From an uncultured Bacteroides sp. (GTDB taxonomy: Bacteria > Bacteroidota > Bacteroidia > Bacteroidales > Bacteroidaceae): DNA of 20,175 nucleotides. A program made the translations under genes and the position numbers. A model generated the notes under the pieces. That model was not told the DNA's origin. It did no database searches and worked only from the letters and a program-made list of their open reading frames with translations. The stretch lies in contig NZ_CASFWU010000049.1 of assembly GCF_949298305.1 (NCBI RefSeq), forward strand, positions 1 to 20,175, written 5' to 3'. This document shows, piece by piece, positions 14,260-20,175 of the stretch; positions within the stretch are counted from its first letter, which is position 1; each line of letters opens with the position of its first letter.

Positions 14260-14664
14260 TCATAACCAGTGGAAGAGTACCCACGCCCAGTTGGCCAGCA
14301 CCAGGCAGACAAAGACCGCAAAGACGCGGCGACGGCGAAGCAGCAGGTCCACCCGCAGGAACAGACGGTAGAGCGAGGCACGGCGGCACAGCAGGTCGGC
14401 CAACAGCCACAAGGGCAGCACCGCCAACCCTGCGGCCAGCAGCAACCCTAAAGGATTGCAGGCAACCGAAGCCGCCACATCGCCCCGCAGCAACGCCAGG
14501 ATGGCCCGCGTGGAACCGCACGAAGGGCAAGGCACATGAAAGAGCTGCTTGAACAGACATCCCCTCCACAAGCCCTGCCCCGCAAAAGTCCATGACAGCC
14601 ACGTCCACACCCATCCGCCCGCACAACCCACAGTACAGAGCGTGTAGAAAGCGCGCAACGTCAT
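14260..14664 (-). CDS. DUF2752 membrane protein
   Basis: A 134-residue protein carrying the DUF2752 signature FHVPCPSCGSTRAILALL followed by RGDVAASVACNPLG. The CPxCGxTRA and NPLG patterns define the family. Three to four hydrophobic segments surround it (near the N-terminus, around LGLLLAAGLAVLPLWLLADLL, and the C-terminal VFAVFVCLVLANWAWVLF). Function is not established; the paired cysteines suggest metal binding or a disulfide. The ATG at 14664 is chosen because it lies 4 bp after the TM2 stop; an ATG at 14703 would overlap TM2. DUF2752 beside a TM2 gene is a frequent arrangement in Bacteroidetes. Confidence 0.85.
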   Translation of the reverse strand: MTLRAFYTLCTVGCAGGWVWTWLSWTFAGQGLWRGCLFKQLFHVPCPSCGSTRAILALLRGDVAASVACNPLGLLLAAGLAVLPLWLLADLLCRRASLYRLFLRVDLLLRRRRVFAVFVCLVLANWAWVLFHWL

Positions 14665-14668
14665 CTGC

Positions 14669-15004
14669 TTACAGAACGGTATGTAGCTTCTGCATATTGA
14701 CATCGCGCGTGGAACCCATGATGAGGAACCAGTCTACAATGGTCCAGATGCCGAGTCCGCCGCAGGTAATCAGCTTGCCGACGCCCAGTCCCATGTTTCC
14801 GATGAAGAAGCGGTCGATGCCCAGCCCGCCGCCAATGAGCGAAATGATGAGGACAATGGTGGGATCCTTGAACTGGAGAGTCTGTATCAAAGGCCACTTG
14901 CTGTCGTCGGCAGCCAGCAACAGCTCACGGATGGCACCTATCTGATAATCGTGGAAAAACCTGTTGTTGGCCATGATGAAGGCATCTACTTTCTGTGAAT
15001 CCAT
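14669..15004 (-). CDS. TM2-domain protein
   Basis: A 111-residue protein with a soluble N-terminal half (about 1-45, helical and charged) and a C-terminal TM2 domain. The TM2 pattern is clear: IVLIISLIGGGLGIDRFFIGNMGLGVGKLITCGGLGIWTIVDWFLIM has two helices with the G-x-x-D-R-F connector and a G-x-G-x-x-K-L start of helix 2. TM2 proteins are small envelope proteins of unknown biochemical role. It heads the minus-strand operon TM2 - DUF2752 - DUF4870-like - M48. Promoter-like sequence lies upstream. Confidence 0.92.
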   Translation of the reverse strand: MDSQKVDAFIMANNRFFHDYQIGAIRELLLAADDSKWPLIQTLQFKDPTIVLIISLIGGGLGIDRFFIGNMGLGVGKLITCGGLGIWTIVDWFLIMGSTRDVNMQKLHTVL

Positions 15005-15055
15005 AGTTGTGTACTGTTATTTAAATAGATTAAATCAAAAAAACATATTAGCGGA

Positions 15056-15099
15056 CAAATATAGGTACATTCTGTCTAAAACAGAACAAACCATGTTCT
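15056..15099 (-). promoter_or_regulatory. Promoter region of the TM2 operon with inverted repeat
   Basis: On the minus strand, TATATTTG (15063-15056) fully matches the -7 element. TTTG at 15090-15087 lies 23 bp upstream, a little farther than usual. An inverted repeat AGAACA/TGTTCT (15083-15099, 5-base gap) overlaps the -33 region and could be an operator. Confidence 0.5.
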
Positions 15100-15104
15100 T
15101 TTTT

Positions 15105-15498
15105 TGAAATAAGAATGAAACAGCTCCGTCAGCGCCCTACGCACAAAGAACATCCGAAGCAGAATGAAACCGGCCTACACAATAGGAAATCCGAAGCCGC
15201 AGCATTGCCTCCTCCCGGCGACGGGCACTGACGGAGGCTTCACTCCGAACTCACAAAGCGATTTCCACGAGCACCCCCCGTTCCCGTCAAAAAAGAAATT
15301 CTATACTGATACACAGAAAGATAAGGTAATCCTCAGCCCTTCTTGCCACGAAATCCGTTCACCCGCTTCCACCACGCTTGCATGGTCCGCGAGCCACGCT
15401 TGCATGGTCCGTGTACCATGCAAGCATCCTCCAAACACCATGCAAGCATGCTCCAAACGGGATCTATGCACAAACCGTCACCGCTTCATTTTCCACCC
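15105..15498. other. Gene-free stretch
   Basis: No convincing gene on either strand. It contains the array of four 11-mers (15376-15447) and a few short repeats (ATCCGAAGC at about 15152 and 15189). I see no promoter with both elements. Confidence 0.6.
15376..15447. repeat. Symmetric array of four 11-mers
   Basis: GCTTGCATGGT occurs at 15376 and 15398 on the + strand, and its reverse complement ACCATGCAAGC at 15415 and 15437. Spacing within each pair is 22 bp. Each pair sits in a 22-bp tandem unit (for example ACCATGCAAGCATCCTCCAAAC, repeated with one change). The whole block is a 72-bp mirror arrangement able to form a hairpin. Confidence 0.85.
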
Positions 15499-15540
15499 AA
15501 AAAAACATCCTCCAGAACTTCCGGCGGAAGTCTGGAGGAT
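15499..15540 (-). terminator. Intrinsic terminator of the rubrerythrin gene
   Basis: On the minus strand an about 15-bp stem (ATCCTCCAG...CTGGAGGAT with an inner ACTTCC/GGAAGT part and one bulged base) ends in a run of seven T. It begins 30 bp after the stop codon. Confidence 0.85.
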
Positions 15541-15570
15541 TGTCCTGTATCAGCTGAAGGATACCGGTCT

Positions 15571-16149
15571 TTACCAGTTCTCCTTCTTCACCTCGAAGTA
15601 AGCGCGCGGGTGGAGGCAGGCGGGGCACAGCTCGGGAGCTTCCTTGCCCACATAGATGAATCCGCAGTTGCGGCACTGCCATACCACTTCGCCTTCCTTG
15701 GCAAACACGGTGGCGTTCTCAATGTTCTTGATGAAAGCGCGGTAACGCTCTTCGTGTCCCTTCTCGGCAACGGCTATGTTGCGATACATCAGAGCAATTT
15801 CGGGGAATCCCTCTTCATCGGCGATGTCGGCAAACTTGGGATAGTCCAGTGTCCACTCCTCGTTCTCGCCGGCCGCGGCTGCCTGAAGATTCTCGAGCGT
15901 AGTGCCGATGACGCCTGCGGGATAGCTGGCAGTGATTTCTACCATGCCGCCTTCCAGCCACTTGAACATGCGCTTGGCGTGCTCCTTCTCCTGGTCGGCC
16001 GTCTCGGTGAAGATGGCTGCAATCTGTTCGTAACCTTCCTTCTTGGCCACACTGGCAAAGTAGGTGTAGCGCATGCGTGCCTGCGATTCGCCGGCAAACG
16101 AAGTCAACAAATTCTTCTCGGTACGGGTTCCTTTGATACTCTTAGTCAT
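15571..16149 (-). CDS. rbr: Rubrerythrin
   Basis: A 192-residue non-haem iron protein that reduces hydrogen peroxide in anaerobes. The four-helix diiron domain covers residues 1-145, with ligands in SFAGESQARMRY (Glu21), ADQEKEHAKRM (Glu54, His57) and AVAEKGHEERYRAF (Glu129, His132). The C-terminal rubredoxin-like domain at about 154-192 binds one iron through WQCRNCG (Cys159, Cys162) and LCPACLHPRAYFE (Cys175, Cys178). Length and order are standard. The ATG at 16149 is the normal MTKSIKGTRTEKNLLTSFAGES start; a longer frame upstream is not family-like. It has its own promoter and a strong terminator, so it is a single-gene unit. In Bacteroides rubrerythrin genes respond to oxidative stress; no operator is evident here. 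Confidence 0.97.
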   Translation of the reverse strand: MTKSIKGTRTEKNLLTSFAGESQARMRYTYFASVAKKEGYEQIAAIFTETADQEKEHAKRMFKWLEGGMVEITASYPAGVIGTTLENLQAAAAGENEEWTLDYPKFADIADEEGFPEIALMYRNIAVAEKGHEERYRAFIKNIENATVFAKEGEVVWQCRNCGFIYVGKEAPELCPACLHPRAYFEVKKENW

Positions 16150-16200
16150 AATTGTTTGTTTTAAAAAGGTTAGTATTCTGCTTTTCTGTTTATCATGTTG

Positions 16201-16231
16201 CAAATGTAAGAAATCCTCGCTCATTTCCAAT
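16201..16231 (-). promoter_or_regulatory. Promoter of rubrerythrin
   Basis: On the minus strand, TACATTTG (16208-16201) is a full -7 match, with ATTG in place of TTTG at 16231-16228 after a 19-bp spacer. The start codon is about 50 bp downstream. Confidence 0.55.
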
Positions 16232-16391
16232 GCCAATCCTTATCGGATTTTTCTATACTCTCATAAACAAAATCTATCGGACTCGCTCCGCCATAAAAGC
16301 GACAGGCCACAGCCTGCGACAATCGCAGCCCGCAACCTTCCCGTTAACAATAATTGTCCGACCAGACATCTGTAATAGAAACAAATCTGCT

Positions 16392-16399
16392 TACCTTTG
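16392..16399 (+). promoter_or_regulatory. -7 element of the small lipoprotein gene
   Basis: TACCTTTG matches fully, with TCTG instead of TTTG 19 bp upstream (16369-16372). It lies only 16 bp before the ATG, so the leader would be about 10 nt long. Confidence 0.5.
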
Positions 16400-16415
16400 G
16401 GTTCAACCAATTGCC

Positions 16416-16724
16416 ATGAAAATGAAAAAAACTCTCCGAATCTCCGTTTTTCTGCTGCTGGCAGGCATGTCAGCCGCTTCCTGCATCACGCAGCATTCCG
16501 TCTCGGTCTCCCAGTCGTCCAACAATCCCGACTACCGCGTCAGCTACCTCTTCGAGCACGACGGATGCCGGGTGTACCGCTTCTACGACACGTGGTCGGG
16601 CAGCTATGTGTACTTCACCACGCAGGGCGACATGACCGCCATCCCCAACGACTCCACCCGCCGCCAGACGGTGACCTACCGCCGGCAGAATGACAGCATT
16701 TTCGTAAAAAGAGCGGAACCATAG
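16416..16724 (+). CDS. Small lipoprotein, unknown function
   Basis: A 102-residue protein starting MKMKKTLRISVFLLLAGMSAASC. Basic residues, a hydrophobic core and Cys23 after SAAS form a lipobox, so it should be lipidated by Lgt and placed in the envelope. The mature part is polar, with aromatic-rich strands (YRVSYLFEHDGCRVYRFYDTWSGSYVYFTT) and a Cys of its own. This resembles small DUF4884-type lipoproteins of Bacteroides, which I name only as a possibility. It starts at 16416, supported by the signal peptide and the promoter 16 bp upstream; the frame is open further back. It is divergent from rubrerythrin and precedes the SulP gene by 88 bp. Confidence 0.75.
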   Translation: MKMKKTLRISVFLLLAGMSAASCITQHSVSVSQSSNNPDYRVSYLFEHDGCRVYRFYDTWSGSYVYFTTQGDMTAIPNDSTRRQTVTYRRQNDSIFVKRAEP

Positions 16725-16746
16725 CGCTCATATACTTTATTTTACC

Positions 16747-16754
16747 TAACTTTG
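16747..16754 (+). promoter_or_regulatory. -7 element of the SulP gene
   Basis: TAACTTTG is a full match 59 bp before the SulP start. A TTTG at the normal distance upstream is missing. Confidence 0.5.
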
Positions 16755-16812
16755 CGCTCTCGTTTCAGAAAGCAACATACAATAACAGGTAAATAAAGTT
16801 ACTAAACAGAAA

Positions 16813-18489
16813 ATGAAAGCGTTCGAATTCAAGCCGAAACTCTACACGGCTCTTAAAAATTACTCCAAAGAAACGTTCATGGCCGACCTCATGGCGGGTA
16901 TCATTGTGGGCATCGTAGCCCTCCCGCTGGCCATCGCGTTTGGAATCGCTTCGGGTGTGTCGCCCGAGAAAGGCATCATCACCGCCATCATCGCCGGTTT
17001 CCTCATCTCGCTGCTGGGAGGCAGCAAGGTGCAGATAGGCGGCCCCACGGGTGCGTTCATCGTCATCATCTACGGCATCATCCAGCAATACGGCGAGGCG
17101 GGCCTCATCGTGGCTACGCTGATGGCGGGCGTCATCCTGATACTGCTGGGTGCCTTCAAGCTGGGTGCGGTCATCAAGTTCATTCCCTACCCCATCATCG
17201 TGGGCTTCACCAGCGGTATCGCCGTGACCATCTTCACCACACAGGTGGCAGATGTGTTCGGCCTGCAGTTCGGCGGCGAGAAGGTGCCGGGCGACTTCGT
17301 GGGCAAGTGGATGGTCTACTTCCGCCACTTCGACACGGTGAACTGGTGGAATACGCTGGTCAGTATCGCCAGCATCGCCATCATTGCCCTCACGCCCAAG
17401 TTCTCGAAGAAGATTCCCGGCTCGCTCATTGCCATCGTGGTGGTGACCCTGGCCGTCTGGCTGATGAAGACTTACGGGGGCATCACCTGCATTGACACCA
17501 TCGGCGACCGCTTCAGCATCCGCGCCGAGCTGCCCGATGCCGCCGTGCCCGCCCTCAACTGGGAAGCCATCCAGAACCTCTTCCCCGTGGCCATCACCAT
17601 CGCCGTGCTGGGCGCCATCGAGTCGTTGCTGTCGGCAACGGTGGCCGACGGTATGATAGGCGACAAGCACGACTCCAACACCGAACTGATAGCGCAGGGC
17701 GTGGCCAATATGGTGACTCCTCTCTTCGGCGGCATTCCCGCCACGGGCGCCATTGCCCGCACCATGGCCAACATCAACAACGGCGGAAAGTCGCCCGTAG
17801 CAGGCATGATACACGCCGTGGTGCTGCTGCTCATCCTGCTGCTGCTGATGCCGCTGGCACAGTACATCCCGATGGGCTGTCTGGCGGGCGTGCTGGTCGT
17901 GGTTTCGTACAACATGAGCGGCTGGCGCACGTTCAAGGCGCTGCTCACGAATCCCAAGTCCGACGTGGCCGTCCTGCTCATCACGTTCTTCCTGACGGTC
18001 ATCTTCGACCTGACCATCGCCATCGAGACGGGTCTGGTCATTGCCTGCGTGCTTTTCATGCGCCGTGTGATGGAAACCACCGAAATATCGGTCATCAAGA
18101 ACGAGATTGACCCGAATGCCGAACTGGACATCGCCACTCACGAAGAACACCTGGTCATCCCGAAAGAGGTGGAAGTCTACGAAATCAACGGTCCCTACTT
18201 CTTCGGCATTGCCACCAAGTTTGAGGAAATGATGGCACAGATGGGCGACCGTCCCAAGGTGCGCATCATCCGTATGCGCCGGGTACCGTTCATCGACTCC
18301 ACCGGCATCCACAATCTGGAGAACCTGTGCCGCATGTCGCAGAAGGAGAAAATAACCGTCGTGCTCTCCGGCGTCAACGAAAAGGTACACAAGGTACTCG
18401 AAAAATCGGGCTTCTACGAACTGCTGGGCGAGGAGAACATTTGCCCCAACATCAACGTGGCACTGGACCGTGCCAAATCGCTGTTGTAA
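16813..18489 (+). CDS. SulP-family anion transporter with STAS domain
   Basis: A 558-residue inner-membrane transporter of the SLC26/SulP family, which moves sulfate, bicarbonate or other anions. The membrane part (about 1-420) starts DLMAGIIVGIVALPLAIAFGIASGVSPEKGI, followed by QIGGPTGAFIVII, PYPIIVGFTSGIAVTIF and the VLGAIESLLSATVADGMIGDKHDSNTELIAQGVANMVTPLFGGIPATGAIARTMANINNGG region, the best-conserved part. A cytoplasmic STAS domain follows at about 445-550 (EVYEINGPYFFGIATKFEEM, then VPFIDSTGIHNLENL, where DSTG is the STAS hallmark). Length and order are standard. The anion is not determined by sequence. No carbonic anhydrase gene, which would hint at bicarbonate, is adjacent. A strong hairpin follows the stop. 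Confidence 0.94.
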   Translation: MKAFEFKPKLYTALKNYSKETFMADLMAGIIVGIVALPLAIAFGIASGVSPEKGIITAIIAGFLISLLGGSKVQIGGPTGAFIVIIYGIIQQYGEAGLIVATLMAGVILILLGAFKLGAVIKFIPYPIIVGFTSGIAVTIFTTQVADVFGLQFGGEKVPGDFVGKWMVYFRHFDTVNWWNTLVSIASIAIIALTPKFSKKIPGSLIAIVVVTLAVWLMKTYGGITCIDTIGDRFSIRAELPDAAVPALNWEAIQNLFPVAITIAVLGAIESLLSATVADGMIGDKHDSNTELIAQGVANMVTPLFGGIPATGAIARTMANINNGGKSPVAGMIHAVVLLLILLLLMPLAQYIPMGCLAGVLVVVSYNMSGWRTFKALLTNPKSDVAVLLITFFLTVIFDLTIAIETGLVIACVLFMRRVMETTEISVIKNEIDPNAELDIATHEEHLVIPKEVEVYEINGPYFFGIATKFEEMMAQMGDRPKVRIIRMRRVPFIDSTGIHNLENLCRMSQKEKITVVLSGVNEKVHKVLEKSGFYELLGEENICPNINVALDRAKSLL

Positions 18490-18502
18490 ACGGGACAGGA
18501 AA

Positions 18503-18552
18503 ATACAGACAAGGAGGGCGCCAAATACATTTGGCGCCCTCCTTGTCTGTAT
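18503..18552. terminator. 24-bp perfect stem between convergent genes
   Basis: Bases 18503-18526 and 18529-18552 are perfect reverse complements with only two bases between them; the core is GGAGGGCGCC/GGCGCCCTCC. It lies between the stops of the SulP gene (+) and the DUF3592-like gene (-). No strong T-tract follows in either direction, but its position fits a bidirectional terminator. Confidence 0.65.
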
Positions 18553-18581
18553 CATAAAGATTGTATAACAGAACTCTTCGC

Positions 18582-19007
18582 TTATCTTTTCCTTCTTTCG
18601 GGACGAAGCATCACCCATGCACCGCCTGCACAAATCAGTCCACAAACCAGCATCGCGCCCCATATCCAGCACTCCTCGCCCGGCAAACGCACATCATTCG
18701 TATGTTGCGGACGACAGAGCACGGTTATTTCATCGCCCACCTGTCTGAAAGGCCAGTAATATTTCTTGGTAACGTAACAATCGCCATACTTGGCAGTGGA
18801 ATATTTTATCAGCATTTCATGCTCAAACCTCACCTTCCGATGGCGGTGTACCCGCTCCGTTCTGGTTTTCTGAATCACTCCGACAGCACGTTCATGAGTA
18901 CTGTATGCCTGATGCAACGACCAGAAGCCATACAATGCGCCTCCAGACAAAACGACTCCTCCCAACACCAGCAGAAAGCAAATCAATTTTTTGCGTAAAG
19001 AATCCAT
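18582..19007 (-). CDS. DUF3592-like membrane protein
   Basis: A 141-residue protein with an N-terminal helix (about 8-28, LICFLLVLGGVVLSGGALYGF), a soluble middle part of about 85 residues rich in beta-strands, and a C-terminal helix (ECWIWGAMLVCGLICAGGAWVML) followed by a basic tail. The middle has the typical course ERAVGVIQKTRTER...FEHEMLIKYSTAKYGDCYVTKKYYWPFRQVGDEITVLCRPQHTNDVRL, where a V-G-D-x-V/I-x-V-x-Y/C pattern near the end is like DUF3592. Function is unknown. The start at 19007 follows from the promoter position at 19025-19055; a longer frame up to 19106 would begin upstream of the promoter. Confidence 0.75.
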   Translation of the reverse strand: MDSLRKKLICFLLVLGGVVLSGGALYGFWSLHQAYSTHERAVGVIQKTRTERVHRHRKVRFEHEMLIKYSTAKYGDCYVTKKYYWPFRQVGDEITVLCRPQHTNDVRLPGEECWIWGAMLVCGLICAGGAWVMLRPERRKR

Positions 19008-19024
19008 AAATATTGACTTTACTA

Positions 19025-19055
19025 CAAAAGTAATATAAAGCCTGCGAAATACAAA
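19025..19055 (-). promoter_or_regulatory. Promoter of the DUF3592-like gene
   Basis: On the minus strand TTTG (19055-19052), a 19-bp spacer and TACTTTTG (19032-19025) form a full match. The ATG is 18 bp after the -7 element, giving a short leader. Confidence 0.7.
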
Positions 19056-19183
19056 GCGAAAAAGATGGTTTATAAGTATCCGAATGGGAAGTGCAACGAA
19101 CCACATTCATAATAAATATTTGTCACAACTTCTCTACTATCCTGCAGAACTGTTGTAGGAAAGAAGGAAGAATAAGAATATCG

Positions 19184-19214
19184 CTTGTGTATGAAATAAA
19201 AATAGTTATCTTTG
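19184..19214 (+). promoter_or_regulatory. Promoter of the AAA-ATPase/nuclease-like gene
   Basis: CTTG (19184-19187, three of four bases of TTTG), a 19-bp spacer and TATCTTTG (19207-19214). The start codon is 48 bp downstream. Confidence 0.6.
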
Positions 19215-19261
19215 TAACAGATACTATCTCTGCTTCATTGGCAAATAAACCCTGACGCATT

Positions 19262-20175
19262 ATGAAAAGAAACTATCCAGTAGGCATACAGAACTTTGAA
19301 GAAATACGTAAAGAAAATTATTTCTATATTGACAAGACAGCACAAGTCTTCAAACTTGTGGAAAGTGGTAAATACTATTTCCTGAGCCGCCCCCGCCGAT
19401 TCGGAAAGAGTCTGCTTATCTCGACCCTGGAAGCATACTTTCAGGGGAAAAAGGAACTTTTCGAAGGACTTGCCATGGAAACACTGGAAAAGGAATGGAT
19501 CGAATACCCCATCCTGCACCTTGATCTCAATACAGAAAAGTACGATACACCCCAAACACTGGAAAACAAACTTTCCCTGAACCTGAAAATGTGGGAAGAT
19601 GAGTATGGAGCCAATGAATACGAATATTCTCTTGCCACCCGTTTTGAAGGAGTGATACGCCGTGCGGCAGAGAAATGGGGCCGAAACGTAGTCATCCTCA
19701 TCGACGAGTACGATAAACCCATGCTTCAGGCCATCGGCAACGAAACGTTGCTGACCGACTACCGCAACACGCTGAAAGCCTTCTACGGCGTGATGAAGAG
19801 TTGCGACCGCTACATCAAGTTTGCCCTGCTGACCGGAGTAACCAAGTTCAGCAAGGTGAGCGTGTTCAGCGACCTGAACAACCTGATGGACATCTCTATC
19901 GACGAACGATTTGCCAGTCTGTGCGGCATTACAGAAGAAGAACTGTTCACCAACTTCCAGGAGGACATCATCGAACTGGGGCAAGAGAACAAACTGACCG
20001 AAGAGGAAACCAAGGCTGAACTGAAAAAGATGTACGACGGCTATCACTTTGCCGAGGAGAGCGAAGATATCTACAACCCCTTCAGCCTGCTCAATACGTT
20101 TGCCAAAATGCGGTTCGGAAGCTATTGGTTCGAAACCGGTACACCCACTTTCTTGGTCGAACTGCTGAAGCACAG
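19262..20175 (+). CDS. AAA-ATPase-like/PD-(D/E)XK-type protein, 5' part
   Basis: The frame is open from ATG 19262 to the window end (304 codons) without a stop. It begins MKRNYPVGIQNFEEIRKENYFYIDKT, the standard start of the AAA-ATPase-like (PF09820-type) proteins that are present in many copies in Bacteroides genomes. The Walker A-like loop is SRPRRFGKSLLIS near 41-53 and the Walker B-like stretch VVILIDEYDKPML near 143-155. LLTGVTKFSKVSVFSDLNNLMDIS and KKMYDGYHFAEESEDIYNPFSLLN are further family landmarks. In full-length relatives (about 510-580 residues) a C-terminal DUF1703/PD-(D/E)XK nuclease-like domain follows; here it is beyond the window. Function is not established; a role in mobile elements or defence is often suggested. 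AT-richer than the housekeeping genes to the left. Confidence 0.92.
   Translation, partial: MKRNYPVGIQNFEEIRKENYFYIDKTAQVFKLVESGKYYFLSRPRRFGKSLLISTLEAYFQGKKELFEGLAMETLEKEWIEYPILHLDLNTEKYDTPQTLENKLSLNLKMWEDEYGANEYEYSLATRFEGVIRRAAEKWGRNVVILIDEYDKPMLQAIGNETLLTDYRNTLKAFYGVMKSCDRYIKFALLTGVTKFSKVSVFSDLNNLMDISIDERFASLCGITEEELFTNFQEDIIELGQENKLTEEETKAELKKMYDGYHFAEESEDIYNPFSLLNTFAKMRFGSYWFETGTPTFLVELLKH

Noticed and set aside
13799..14626. 275-codon version of the DUF4870-like protein
   Set aside because: The first half overlaps the DUF2752 gene in another frame and is Gly/Ala/Pro/Cys-rich without family likeness; the hydrophobic family part starts near 14209.
15374..15457. CRISPR array
   Set aside because: Only two direct and two inverted short copies with non-unique spacers; no cas genes in the window.
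16765..18672. A 635-codon open frame antisense to the SulP gene
   Set aside because: It is opposite a clear SulP/STAS gene, has low-complexity composition rich in His, Asp, Gly and Val, and arises from the GC-rich codon use of the true gene. The same applies to long frames opposite nadB (9686-11224), the panE-like gene (1334-2428) and MATE (11324-12034).
1..20175. tRNA, rRNA or insertion sequences
   Set aside because: I found no cloverleaf-like segment with a TTCAAATC-type T arm, no rRNA sequence, and no transposase or terminal inverted repeats with target duplications.

Overview
The window looks like the chromosome of a gut-type member of the Bacteroidales, most likely Bacteroidaceae. The evidence is repeated use of the Bacteroides-type promoter (TTTG, a 19-21 bp spacer, then TAnnTTTG) in front of many genes, A-rich ribosome-binding regions instead of strong Shine-Dalgarno sites, and typical Bacteroides gene families (DUF2752 next to TM2, SulP, rubrerythrin, AAA-ATPase/DUF1703-like). 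Most genes are GC-rich (one nadB line counts 65% GC). The AAA-ATPase near 7.3 kb starts clearly AT-richer (37% in one line) and looks acquired. No genus is claimed. I see no tRNA, rRNA, CRISPR array or insertion sequence.

Layout, left to right: the 3' part of ychF (1-1045); a gene-free stretch with 8-bp tandem repeats and a strong palindrome; a ketopantoate reductase-like gene; lgt (lipoprotein maturation); a YczE/YitT-like membrane protein; two tandem copies of a small-RNA-like repeat plus a 22-bp tandem repeat; an ECF sigma factor with a four-helix membrane partner; a convergent SPFH/prohibitin-like gene; a third copy of the repeat; an overlapping AAA-ATPase and PIN-nuclease pair; a small PH-domain membrane protein on the minus strand; nadB; a large block of octamer repeats; a MATE transporter; the fourth copy of the repeat; a minus-strand operon TM2 - DUF2752 - DUF4870-like - M48 metallopeptidase; a gene-free stretch with a symmetric array of four 11-mers; rubrerythrin (minus); a small lipoprotein; a SulP anion transporter with STAS domain; a DUF3592-like membrane protein (minus); and the 5' part of an AAA-ATPase/PD-(D/E)XK-type protein that runs off the window.

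Two things stand out. First, a unit of about 160 bp occurs four times, always on the + strand. Each copy has an upstream 16-bp palindrome, a TTTG/TAnnTTTG promoter and a short transcript of about 62 nt ending in a perfect hairpin plus T-tract. The spacings (33, 56 and 51 bp between landmarks) are identical in all four copies, and the presumed transcript is identical base for base while the flanks have diverged. This is what a multicopy, self-contained small RNA gene would look like. Second, the AAA-ATPase/PIN pair has a 4-base ATGA overlap, an AT-rich 5' end and a position directly after one of these repeats, and it resembles the ATPase-plus-nuclease layout of anti-phage systems such as PARIS, Septu and Gabija without clearly being any of them.

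The remaining genes are mostly housekeeping or envelope functions: NAD synthesis (nadB), possible pantothenate supply, lipoprotein lipidation (lgt), transport (MATE, SulP), oxidative stress (rubrerythrin) and membrane quality control (SPFH, M48).
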